This document shows, piece by piece, positions 8,584 through 17,900 of a DNA stretch of 64,000 nucleotides. The stretch lies in the NCBI GenBank assembly GCA_965243755.1, contig CBDEVW010000002.1, positions 496,001 through 560,000 on the forward strand, given 5' to 3'. A program made the translations under genes and the position numbers. The notes beneath the pieces were generated by a model, which worked only from the letters and a program-made list of their open reading frames with translations, did no database searches and had not been told where the DNA came from. Every line of letters starts with the position of its first letter. Within the stretch, counting starts at the first letter, position 1. This DNA comes from JANSWY01 sp965243755. Lineage in GTDB: Bacteria; Bacteroidota; Bacteroidia; Cytophagales; Cyclobacteriaceae.

Positions 8584-11010
8584 ATGGTATTTAGTGAACT
8601 AGATAAACTTACTGGTGGTGAGATCCTTCAATTGTCTCAGGACTTCACCATTACACACCTGGTCACTGACAGTAGAAAACTGGTGAACTATCCAGGAGCA
8701 TTATATTTTGCAATTCAGGGAGAGCATCATGATGGTCATGATTTCATTCAGGAGGTCTATGAACAGGGCGTCAGACAATTCGTGATTGATAAAGATATTT
8801 CCGATTTGGGCGATTGCAATGTGCTCAAAGTGGACAACTCTTTGGAAGCACTTCAGCAACTTGCTATTGCACACAGAGCTGGATTCTTTTATCCTGTCAT
8901 TGGGATTACAGGGTCTAATGCTAAAACAATTGTAAAAGAGTGGCTGGCAACTTTCCTGGAACAGAGATATCATGTGGTTAAAAGCCCAAAAAGCTACAAC
9001 AGTCAGTTGGGGGTGCCTCTATCTGTCTGGCAAATGAACGACAATCATAACCTGGGCATATTCGAGGCGGGTATTTCCCAGCCAGGTGAAATGGCCAGGC
9101 TAGAGAAGATCATTAAACCAGACATTGGAATATTCACTAATATCGGAACTGCCCATGATCAGGGTTTTGAGTCGAGAGAGCAAAAAATAAGTGAGAAAGT
9201 AAAATTATTCCGGTCGGCTAAAGCCATCATTTATTGCAGAGACCATGAAGAAATTCATGAGCAGCTAGCGATGCTGAAAGGGGCGCAGTTGATCAGTTGG
9301 TCGCAGGATCACGATGAGGCAACAGTCAGATGCCATTTTAATAATAACCTGATTAAAGTTATTTATCAGCACCGCGAATATTTTTTCAGCACCAGATTTG
9401 AAGATGCTATTTCAATAGAAAACCTGCAGCATTGTATTGTTGCCAGTTTGGTCTTAGGTTTTTCGCAGCATGATATTCAGGCGGGAATAGATGGAGTGCC
9501 GGATGTTACCATGCGATTGGAGATGAAACATGGCATCAATGGATGTTATTTAATAGACGACTCATATAACAATGATTTCTATGGTCTGGAAATAGCGCTT
9601 GATTTTGTAAATCAGCAAAATCAAAGAGATAAGAAGACTATCATTCTTTCAGATATTCTTCAGTCCGGAAAGGAATCCTCAGCATTATATTATGAAGTAA
9701 ATGAGTTGCTAAAACGAAAAGGGATTGATCGGTTAATTGCTATCGGTCCGGTTCTCAGTGAGGTTAAACATTTATTTGAGATAGAAGCTGAATTCTTTGA
9801 TTCTACAGAGTCATTTTTGGATTCCTCCACCTCGTTTTCCAGGGAAATGATCCTGGTAAAAGGTGGGCGTCAGTTTGAGTTTGAGCGAATTGTAAAGCGG
9901 CTTGAACAAAAGGTACATCGTACAGTATTGGAAGTGAATCTTGATGCATTGGCTCACAACCTGAACTTTTATCGTCAAAGGCTGTCTCCAGAAACAAAGC
10001 TCATGGTGATGGTAAAGGCTTTTGCATACGGAGGAAGCTATGAAATCGCCAACCTCATGCAATATCACAATGTGGATTATCTGGGTGTAGCTTATACAGA
10101 TGAGGGTGTTTTGTTACGAAAAAATGGCATCACCACTCCCATCATGGTCATGAACCCTACTGAAGACAGTTTTCAGGCCCTGGAGCAGTTTGATTTGCAC
10201 CCTGAGATATATAGCCTGGCAATGCTTGATAATTACTTAACTTTTTTTTCCGGGAAAAGAAGAATACCTCCAGTTCACATCAAATTAGAAACCGGAATGA
10301 ATAGGCTGGGACTTACAGAAGATAGCATTGATCAGTTGATAGATTACATATGGAATAATCCGGAATTGAAGATCGCCGGGATTTTCACTCACCTTGCTGG
10401 TGCCGATAGTGAGGAACATGATGACTTCAGTCATGATCAGATCAAAGTATTTAAAAAAATGCTTGATCGCATATTACCTCATCTTCAAAATAAACCAATC
10501 GTACATGCGGTAAACTCTGCTGGTATCATCAGGTACCCCGAATATCATTTTGACATGGTACGCCTGGGAATTGGTTTGTATGGGTTTGAGTCCACTGGCA
10601 AATTTCAAAGACAGGTAAGAGTTGTGAGTCAGCTAAAGACTACTATTTCTCAAATAAAGGAAGTTGGGAAAGGGCAATCAGTGGGGTATTCACGATCTGG
10701 CAAGGCTGAGCAAGGTGATATGAAATTAGCAGTTTTAGCCATTGGTTATGCTGATGGGTTTAGGCGATCCATGTCCAACGGCGTTGGGAAAGTTAATGTA
10801 AACGGGCAATTGGCTCCAGTAGTGGGGAATGTTTGCATGGACATGACCATGGTTGATATCACAGGTATCGATGCAAAAGAAGGGGATGAAGTAGTCGTAT
10901 TTGGGGAATACCCCACCATCAGCGAAGTAGCCGGATGGATGAATACCATACCTTACGAAATCCTCACCAATGTAAGTGAGAGAGTGAAACGTGTATTTTA
11001 TTCAGGATAA
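8584..11010 (+). CDS. Bifunctional UDP-MurNAc-tripeptide:D-Ala-D-Ala ligase / alanine racemase (MurF-Alr fusion)
   Basis: The N-terminal half (to about residue 445) is MurF-like: VTDSRKLVNYPGALYFAIQG, then the ATP loop GITGSNAKTIVKEW, LGIFEAGISQPGEM and IDDSYNND. The C-terminal half is alanine racemase: PLP Lys478 in MVMVKAFAYGG, LETGMNRLGL, HAVNSAGI, and the catalytic Tyr region SVGYSRSGKAEQ. Together they make D-alanine and add D-Ala-D-Ala to the peptidoglycan precursor in the cytosol. The fusion is typical of Bacteroidota. The ATP loop is odd: Ala113 sits where a Gly normally precedes the Lys. I chose the ATG at 8584 rather than the GTG at 8548 because MVFSELDKLTGGE resembles the usual MurF N-terminus. 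Confidence 0.95.
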   Translation: MVFSELDKLTGGEILQLSQDFTITHLVTDSRKLVNYPGALYFAIQGEHHDGHDFIQEVYEQGVRQFVIDKDISDLGDCNVLKVDNSLEALQQLAIAHRAGFFYPVIGITGSNAKTIVKEWLATFLEQRYHVVKSPKSYNSQLGVPLSVWQMNDNHNLGIFEAGISQPGEMARLEKIIKPDIGIFTNIGTAHDQGFESREQKISEKVKLFRSAKAIIYCRDHEEIHEQLAMLKGAQLISWSQDHDEATVRCHFNNNLIKVIYQHREYFFSTRFEDAISIENLQHCIVASLVLGFSQHDIQAGIDGVPDVTMRLEMKHGINGCYLIDDSYNNDFYGLEIALDFVNQQNQRDKKTIILSDILQSGKESSALYYEVNELLKRKGIDRLIAIGPVLSEVKHLFEIEAEFFDSTESFLDSSTSFSREMILVKGGRQFEFERIVKRLEQKVHRTVLEVNLDALAHNLNFYRQRLSPETKLMVMVKAFAYGGSYEIANLMQYHNVDYLGVAYTDEGVLLRKNGITTPIMVMNPTEDSFQALEQFDLHPEIYSLAMLDNYLTFFSGKRRIPPVHIKLETGMNRLGLTEDSIDQLIDYIWNNPELKIAGIFTHLAGADSEEHDDFSHDQIKVFKKMLDRILPHLQNKPIVHAVNSAGIIRYPEYHFDMVRLGIGLYGFESTGKFQRQVRVVSQLKTTISQIKEVGKGQSVGYSRSGKAEQGDMKLAVLAIGYADGFRRSMSNGVGKVNVNGQLAPVVGNVCMDMTMVDITGIDAKEGDEVVVFGEYPTISEVAGWMNTIPYEILTNVSERVKRVFYSG

Positions 11011-11012
11011 TT

Positions 11013-11357
11013 ATGGCATACAATGAACACCTTGCAGACAGAATTAGGTCTGTACTTAAGCACCGCAGCATTCCATCGGTAGAAAAGAAAATGATGGGCG
11101 GACTTACTTTCATGATAGACGACAAGATGTGTGTTGGCATAGTGAAAGATGAGTTGATGGCCAGGGTTGGCCCCCATTCCATGCCAGAGGCACTTTCCAA
11201 AAAAGGCTGCAGGCCAATGGACTTTACCGGCAGGCCAATGAAGGGGTATGTTTTTGTAAATCCTGAAGGCGTGGATATGGAAGAAGATCTGGAATACTTC
11301 ATCGATCTTGCCCTGGTTTTTAACAAAGAAGCTAAAAGCAGTAAGAAGCGCAAATAG
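11013..11357 (+). CDS. TfoX/Sxy N-terminal domain protein
   Basis: This 114-residue protein begins two bases after the MurF-Alr stop. It matches the TfoX N-terminal domain throughout: an N-terminal helix (HLADRIRSVL), VEKKMMGGLTFMIDDKMCVGIVKDELMARVG, a GRPMKGYVFV segment, and a Lys-rich tail. In gamma-proteobacteria TfoX regulates competence, but single-domain members in Bacteroidota have no settled role. It probably shares a transcript with the fusion gene. Confidence 0.88.
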   Translation: MAYNEHLADRIRSVLKHRSIPSVEKKMMGGLTFMIDDKMCVGIVKDELMARVGPHSMPEALSKKGCRPMDFTGRPMKGYVFVNPEGVDMEEDLEYFIDLALVFNKEAKSSKKRK

Positions 11358-11367
11358 GCAGTTTACT

Positions 11368-11398
11368 TTTGAGTGATGGAAAATTTACACTAATTTTC
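11368..11398 (+). promoter_or_regulatory. Putative Bacteroidota-type promoter for the 11429 gene
   Basis: TTTG at 11368-11371, a 19-base spacer, and TAATTTTC at 11391-11398. This matches the TTTG-N19-23-TAnnTTTG pattern of Bacteroidota with one mismatch in the -7 element. It leaves a leader of roughly 25 bases before the ATG at 11429. Confidence 0.5.
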
Positions 11399-11428
11399 GT
11401 TTCTAACTAATTACCAAACCTAATCAAC

Positions 11429-12922
11429 ATGTTACTATTCAACGCCTGGACTGCTTTCGGAGTGGTATTGATGCTCAATTTATCTTTTCTTGGGATAGCC
11501 ATCTGGATGCTGTATAAGCTGGTCAGATTGCTTATTAATGTATTTCAGAAGATTTTTACTAGTCTGGGTGTTTCCAGTTTGCAGGTTTTACTCGGTCTAG
11601 GAGTCTCAATCCTATTTTTCAGCAACATACTTACAACTATCATTTCACGACTGGGGAATTTCTTGGCCAACAACTTTAGTTTTATTAGTCAGAATTTGGC
11701 TAACCCTGTATTTAGTGAGGGTTCGGCAAGTCAAAAATCCAGTAGTATCCTAAAACTATCAAGTGAGTGGACCCACGAGGTTTATGGCTCATTTCAGGAA
11801 GACATCTTAACCATTCCTTTCGAAATGATACTACTATTTCTGATCTGCTGGATTGTAATCTCATTTTTACTAAGAGAAATATTTACGCTGGAATCGAAAT
11901 CAAGTGCCGTCACCGGACTAAGAAATTTTTTCCAAACTGCCCAATGGAGATACATTGTGTTTGGGGTCCTCATCTTTTTCAGTATCTACTTATCCATCGC
12001 TGCAATTATTGCAGTACCGGTGTTTGAAGATCATGCGTCCCCTCAAAACATTTCAGGAATGGACATAAGTAGTGAGCTTGACCAGTTTGAAGTAGATAGA
12101 AATGGTTTTTTAAGCAAGTATACCATCCAACCCGATAGTTCAAAACAGTTAGAAGCTGCGTTTACCCTTTCCATATTAGATAAATGGAATAATTTGGTTC
12201 AATCTACCTATGAGCAGATCAACCAAAACCAGTTTGAAGCGGAGACAAGTTTCAACATTACCAAAAGTCAAAAAATAAGTGCTGAGGACAAACTGGATTA
12301 CTTACAATCCCTGGTAACCTGGGTTGTAAACAACAAAAGCACCCTGGTCAATAACCTGGAAAAATTAAAGCCGGGTGTTATGAATGCCGTCAATCTACTG
12401 GCTAAGACAATGCCATCGGATAGCACAGGCACCCTTTCTATGGATGACGCTAATGTGTTGAATCAGGCTAGCGTAACCATTCTTAGTAAACTTAAGCTGC
12501 CCACTAAGGAGCTAAACCCCATGCCGCGAGAACCCGAAATCGGAGAAAGATTTGGTCTGTTTGGTTGGATTGCCGGATGGTTGCTGAAAACAAACCTTCT
12601 CCCACTGGCACTGATTACCGGAATGTTTGGTTTTGGGTTATTTGGCGCGACCATATCAAGTATAGTGCGTGAGGACAATACAAAAGAAACGCCAAAAGGA
12701 CTATTATCTACCGACTTTATTACGCTGCTAATCAGGGGTTTTTCGGCAGCTATGGTCATCTTCCTTGCTGTGAAAGGAGGTCTGGCTGTGTTTGGATCAG
12801 CAGAAAACAGTGTTAACCCTTATATATTATTTTTCACATGTTTTGTAGCAGCAGTTTTCAGTGAAGATATCTGGGCATGGGCCAGAAAGAAAATGAACAC
12901 CTCACTGAATGAGAACACATAA
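11429..12922 (+). CDS. Multi-pass membrane protein of unknown function
   Basis: I do not recognise this 497-residue protein with confidence. It shows four hydrophobic segments in the N-terminal 200 residues (near 10-35, 50-70, 128-150 and 170-195). A polar, mostly helical extracytoplasmic region of about 180 residues follows, then three more hydrophobic segments (near 375-410, 430-450 and 460-480). It ends in AVFSEDIWAWARKKMN and a short polar tail. The stop lies three bases before the ADP-ribosylglycohydrolase-like gene, so the two are probably cotranscribed. The topology suggests a channel, a transporter or a scaffold, but nothing catalytic is visible. Confidence 0.85.
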   Translation: MLLFNAWTAFGVVLMLNLSFLGIAIWMLYKLVRLLINVFQKIFTSLGVSSLQVLLGLGVSILFFSNILTTIISRLGNFLANNFSFISQNLANPVFSEGSASQKSSSILKLSSEWTHEVYGSFQEDILTIPFEMILLFLICWIVISFLLREIFTLESKSSAVTGLRNFFQTAQWRYIVFGVLIFFSIYLSIAAIIAVPVFEDHASPQNISGMDISSELDQFEVDRNGFLSKYTIQPDSSKQLEAAFTLSILDKWNNLVQSTYEQINQNQFEAETSFNITKSQKISAEDKLDYLQSLVTWVVNNKSTLVNNLEKLKPGVMNAVNLLAKTMPSDSTGTLSMDDANVLNQASVTILSKLKLPTKELNPMPREPEIGERFGLFGWIAGWLLKTNLLPLALITGMFGFGLFGATISSIVREDNTKETPKGLLSTDFITLLIRGFSAAMVIFLAVKGGLAVFGSAENSVNPYILFFTCFVAAVFSEDIWAWARKKMNTSLNENT

Positions 12923-12925
12923 TCG

Positions 12926-14305
12926 ATGAATAGAATAGCGCTAGTTTATGTTTTTGCCATCTTGATGGTCATAAATGGTTGTACTCCGCAACAACAAAAT
13001 TCAGATAAACCAACCTTAGTTGAGAGTACACTGGTAGACTCAATCCTCACCTATAAACAATACCAGCCCGGGCCTACTGATCTGGTAGTATTAAGAGACC
13101 GGTATTACGATCAGTTGCAGGGATTCTGGTTAGGTCAATGTATCGGGAACTGGACCGGGTTAGTCACAGAGATGGACAAAATTGGCAATGTTGGGGAAAT
13201 TAAAACTGGAGATTTCTACACCCGTGACGACTGGGGAAAACCCGACCAGCCAAGTATCTGGGGTGAAGGTGTTCCTAGTGATCTTTCTGCCACCATTGAT
13301 TATGTTTTTATTGATGAAGACAGTGTTTGGGGTGCAGATGACGATACCGACATTGAATACATGTACCAGCACTTATTGTATACCAATAGCACCAGCATGC
13401 TGACGGGATCACAAATCCGTGATGGATGGTTAAAGCACATACGTGAGGAAGAAGAGAATTACTTATGGGTATCAAATCAGAAGGCTTTCGATTTGATGAG
13501 AGCGGGCATGATTCCACCTTCCACCGGAGATCCTGCTAATAATGAACATTTCGAAATGATAGATGCCCAGTTGACCACAGAAATTTTTGGGCTTTATGCG
13601 CCCGGCAGACCTGATATAGCACGTAAGATGGCGCTTTTGCCCATACAGACAACAGCCAGGGAAAATGCACAGTGGATTGCAGAGTTCTATGTGGCCATGT
13701 ATTCCCTGGCAGCCATAGCACCAGCAGAATTATCCATGAAAGAAAGAGTTTTCTGGATGGCTGATCGGTCGAAAAAAGTATTGCCAGATACTTCATATGC
13801 CGCTGATATGTATTCATTTGTGTTGGGAAAATACATGGAAGGGATACCATGGGAAGAAACCAGGGATCTGGTATATGATCGGTACCAGGTACAGCAGGCC
13901 GCAGGATATAACATTACTGAGCAGAAGTTATATTGCAATGGATGTTTTGCAGCGGGGATTAATTTTGCGGCAAGCCTGGTAAGTCTTTTTTATGGAGAAG
14001 GTGATTTGAAGGAAACTATAAAAATAGGAAGCCTTACAGGTTGGGATTCTGATAATCCCACAGCAACCTGGAGTGGAATGCTCGGGTTTATGATTGGTAA
14101 AAAAGCTATCGAGGAGGCATTTGGGAGGAAGTTCTCCAATAAATTTAACATTCACCGAACCAGACAAGGTTTCCCAGATGATGGCATAGATACCTTCGAT
14201 AGAATGGCCAGAATTGGCTTATTTATTACGGATAGAGTAGTTCAGGAACAAATAAAGGGTGGAGTTGACCTGGAAAAAAATGTCTGGTACATACCAAAAC
14301 AATGA
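12926..14305 (+). CDS. ADP-ribosylglycohydrolase-family lipoprotein
   Basis: The 459-residue protein has a lipoprotein signal (ending VINGC) that would lipidate Cys19. The body resembles the ADP-ribosylglycohydrolase (DraG/ARH) fold: a first helix with GFWLGQCIGNWTG, the metal-site segment ADDDTDIEYMYQ, and a C-terminal GWDSDNPTATWSGMLGFMIG in place of the usual GGDTDT motif. The classical family removes ADP-ribose from proteins in the cytosol. Here the signal puts the enzyme outside the inner membrane, so the substrate is probably something else, such as another N- or O-glycoside. It follows the membrane protein gene by three bases. Confidence 0.85.
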   Translation: MNRIALVYVFAILMVINGCTPQQQNSDKPTLVESTLVDSILTYKQYQPGPTDLVVLRDRYYDQLQGFWLGQCIGNWTGLVTEMDKIGNVGEIKTGDFYTRDDWGKPDQPSIWGEGVPSDLSATIDYVFIDEDSVWGADDDTDIEYMYQHLLYTNSTSMLTGSQIRDGWLKHIREEEENYLWVSNQKAFDLMRAGMIPPSTGDPANNEHFEMIDAQLTTEIFGLYAPGRPDIARKMALLPIQTTARENAQWIAEFYVAMYSLAAIAPAELSMKERVFWMADRSKKVLPDTSYAADMYSFVLGKYMEGIPWEETRDLVYDRYQVQQAAGYNITEQKLYCNGCFAAGINFAASLVSLFYGEGDLKETIKIGSLTGWDSDNPTATWSGMLGFMIGKKAIEEAFGRKFSNKFNIHRTRQGFPDDGIDTFDRMARIGLFITDRVVQEQIKGGVDLEKNVWYIPKQ

Positions 14306-14343
14306 TCCGAGTATTGATAAACTAAGAGCATAACGAAGCAACA

Positions 14344-14804
14344 ATGAAAGCGGCATTTCTGATTCCGTGGTTAGCTGCCACTTTGTTATCAATGGTCTGC
14401 CATGAAAAGTTTGAGAGATCTTCTGTCGAGCCAACTGGCCAAAACAAAATCATGTTCCAACAAGATCAACCATTTGAATTGGTGTATGTCGAGTATCGCA
14501 CTGATTACCCATCTTCGGACCCTGATACAAGCTATTGTCAGAATTGGAGCCTTAGTAGCACTGATATTGAAGAGGTTCTTACAAAAACGAGTCCAATTAC
14601 AGGTAGTGAATGGCATTACCTTTTCGACCATATGCCATGGTTTATGGAGGAAAAATAAATCAGGGAAATTACACGTTTGATTACTCCATTAATGCTGGCT
14701 CCTGGGTGACCATCTCTTCCGATACAACTGTTTATTATGGGGATATTGAACAACTGTTAACCGATCTTTTTTTGGAGACCGTGTGGATTGAAGATGATCA
14801 TTAA
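14344..14804 (+). pseudogene. Small secreted protein gene interrupted by a frameshift
   Basis: The first part (14344-14658) starts MKAAFLIPWLAATLLSMVCH, a signal-like N-terminus. It continues through TDYPSSDPDTSYCQNWSLSS and TGSEWHYLFDHMP before running into a stop. The rest continues in another frame to 14804 with VYGGKINQGNYTFDYSINAG, SWVTISSDTT and an acidic tail. Loss of one base after 14639, within a likely Cys codon, would join HMP-C-VYGGKINQ smoothly. It could be a recent mutation, a sequencing error or, less likely, recoding at the A5 run just downstream. The function is unknown. Confidence 0.7.
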
Positions 14805-14857
14805 AAATAAGTAGCAAACGCTGATTTATCATACATAATGTTAGAATTCATAGAGCC

Positions 14858-14912
14858 TGTCCAGGTAATGTCCGGGTACTTTTCAAGCCTCATCATGGTT
14901 TTGTCCGGGTAC
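14858..14912. promoter_or_regulatory. Three-copy TGTCCRGGTA direct repeat, candidate operator
   Basis: TGTCCAGGTAA at 14858-14868, TGTCCGGGTAC at 14869-14879 and TGTCCGGGTAC at 14902-14912. The starts are 11 and 33 bases apart, so all three face the same side of the helix. The last copy, extended by one base, also reads TGT-N6-ACA. The array lies 80-135 bases upstream of the GH16 fusion gene and downstream of the frameshifted gene. A regulator-binding array is the simplest reading. Confidence 0.5.
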
Positions 14913-14992
14913 AGGAGGCATTAATTGATGTGATGTTTTAGGAAATTGAGAACTGGTAATCAAACCTATTTCTAACCTAAAACCTTTAATGT

Positions 14993-17900
14993 ATGAAAAA
15001 GATCTACCTGGCTATTCTTGTAGGCTTTGCAACTGTTTTTTGCAATGCGCAGGAATTTACATTCGGAACCATTCCAGATACACAAAACCTGACAGAAAAT
15101 GATGGAGACGCCGGCAGAATAATGGACATGACCGGCTTTTATGTCGCGGAACGTGACCGCCTTAACCTTAAATTTGTAGCCTCCCTGGGAGACATGACCC
15201 AATGGGGTGATTACGGTCAGTGGCAAAGAGTAAGAAATGCTTATGACCTCCTAAAAAATGATAACCTACCCTATGCACCGTGCCAGGGAAATCATGACCC
15301 TCAGTTGGATCGCTTTAATCAGTTTTTCCCGGAAAGTGAGTTTATAGGAACCCCAACTTATGGTGGCAACTTTCGGGGAATGGAGAATGCTTACTACTTG
15401 TTTTCTGAAGCTGGTATGGATTTTATCGTTGTAGTATTACAGTCCCATGACAACTACATTGGTCATTATGACCTGGAGTCTATTCAATGGGCCAATGATA
15501 TTCTAACCCAATATGCAGACCGAAGAGCAATCTTTGTCACACATGATTTCTTTGAAGAAAGAGGCCTGATTGATGACGTCATCAGGAAACATGACAACCT
15601 ATTTTTGGCAGTATGTGGGCATTCTTGTCAACATCATGGAGAGTATCGATGGACTGAAACAACTCCGGGAGGTAATACTGTACAATGCATCATGACAGAC
15701 TACCAATGTCGTCAAAACAATAAAGCGGCGATTGTGAGATACTATACTTTTAAACCCAATGAAAATAAAGTATACGCTTACAGTTATGACGCTTTCAACA
15801 GAACCTACCTGACAGCCTCGTCTTCTCAGTTTTCATTTGACTATGAGATGAACAGTACCCCTTGTGAAGATCCTCATCAGGCTTACCAAAATATTGTTGC
15901 GAACATACCAGGTACTGTGGAAGCTGAAAATTATAATGAAGGATGCCCTGGAGTCCCTTATTTCGATACCAGTGCTGCCAATGAAGGAGGGGAATATAGA
16001 GCTAATGGTGTAGACATAGAAGCATGTGATGAAGGAGGGTTTAATGTAGGCTGGACCGAGGCAGGTGAATGGCTTAACTACCAGGTCAATGTTCTGAACA
16101 GTGGAGCCCACACTTTTCAATTCAGAGTAGCATCACTGAATGGTGGAGGCATCATGCATTTGGAAATTGATGATGTGGATATATCCGGACCAATTACTAT
16201 TAATGCTACCAATGGATGGCAAAACTGGGTAAATGTTGAGGTGAATAATGTGCACTTAAATGCGGGTCTGCAACACTTGAAACTGGTGATCGACGCGGGA
16301 GGCTTCAATCTTAATCACTTTACAGGCAGTTTTGAAGGAAATAATGCTCCCGTTATTGCTGGTGTTACACATTCTCCAGAGACCCCACAGCCCAGTGACA
16401 ATCCTTTGGTCTCAGCCAGTATTACTGATGATGGCGAAGTACAATCTGCCACCATTTTATGGGGACTCTCATCTGGAAACTTAAACAACCAGATCATAAT
16501 GTCTGCCAATGGAAACCAGTATTCAGGAAACATTCCGTCTCAAATTGAGGGAACAACGGTCTATTATATGGTGGTTGCTTCGGATGGCATAAATCAAAGC
16601 TCCTCACAGGAATATGCTTATACTGTAGCTTCTTCAACAGGACCCGTTTTAGTGTGGTCAGATGAATTCAATTATTCTGGACTGCCAGATCCATCAAAAT
16701 GGGGATATGATACTGGTAATGGTGGATTTGGGAACAACGAATTACAAAATTACACGGCTAATAGATTAGAAAATGCACGGGTTGAAAATGGGTCCCTCAT
16801 TATAGAAGCCCGGCGAGATTGGCATGAAGGGATAGAGTATTCCTCTGCGCGATTGGTTACCAGAAATAAAGGAGATTGGCTCTATGGTCGTGTTGAAGCC
16901 AGGGCAAAGCTCCCAGGAGGGCGGGGAACATGGGCTGCCATCTGGATGCTGCCCACAGACTGGGAATACGGTGGATGGCCTGATAGCGGCGAAATCGATA
17001 TCATGGAAAATGTAGGGTACGACCCGGAAACAGTACATGGGACTGTTCATACAGAAGCTTATAATCACATTTTGGGTACCCAGCTGGCCAATACTGTAGA
17101 CAGAACTGATTTTCAATCTGAATTTCATGTATATGCGATAGAGTGGGAGGAAAATAAAATAGATTTTCTGTTGGACGATGAGATTTACTTTACTTTTTCC
17201 CGACACGGAGGATCAGCAGAGTGGCCATTTGACAAGCGCTTTCACCTGATCCTGAACCTCGCTGTTGGAGGAAATTGGGGAGGTGCATTAGGCGTGGACC
17301 CAAATATCTGGCCTCAAAGAATGGAAGTTGACTATGTGAGGGTATATGATAACTCCTATGGAAATTTGACTGCCAACCTCCCCGGTACTGTAGAGGCAGA
17401 ACATTACGCAAAAGCTAGTGGCATAAGAAATGAAGAATGCTCTGAAGGGGGGCTTAACGTAGGTTACCTTGATGCTGGTGACTACCTGGTTTATGATGTC
17501 AATGTGGCCACTGCTGGTAATTACCTCGTGGAATACCGAATTGCCAGTGATGTGGGTGGAGGTGTTTTCAATCTTGAGCAAAATTCCGGATCTACAGTCC
17601 TTGGCACTATGAATATTCCTAATACAGGAGGTTGGCAAACTTGGCAAACCGTTTCACATACGGTCAGTTTAAGTGCCGGTCCACAGGAGGTAGCAATCGG
17701 AGTTGAAACAGGAGGCTTCAATATCAATTATATCAAATTTACTCATCAGGGGACACCTCCAGTTTCTGTACACATTGAAGCTGAGGATTATACCATAATG
17801 GAGGGTATTCAAACAGAGCCGTGTAGTGAGGGTGGTGAAAATATTGGGTGGACAACTACAAATGATTGGGTAGTATACAATGCAGAAATACCAGCCGGCA

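Noticed and set aside
10964..11353. 129-codon minus-strand frame opposite the TfoX-like gene
   Set aside because: It is the antisense shadow of a well-supported TfoX-domain gene and has no recognisable motif.
14649..14653. Programmed -1 frameshift at the A5 run
   Set aside because: The slippery sequence is not canonical, and no strong downstream structure is evident. A one-base loss at 14639 gives a more natural joined protein.
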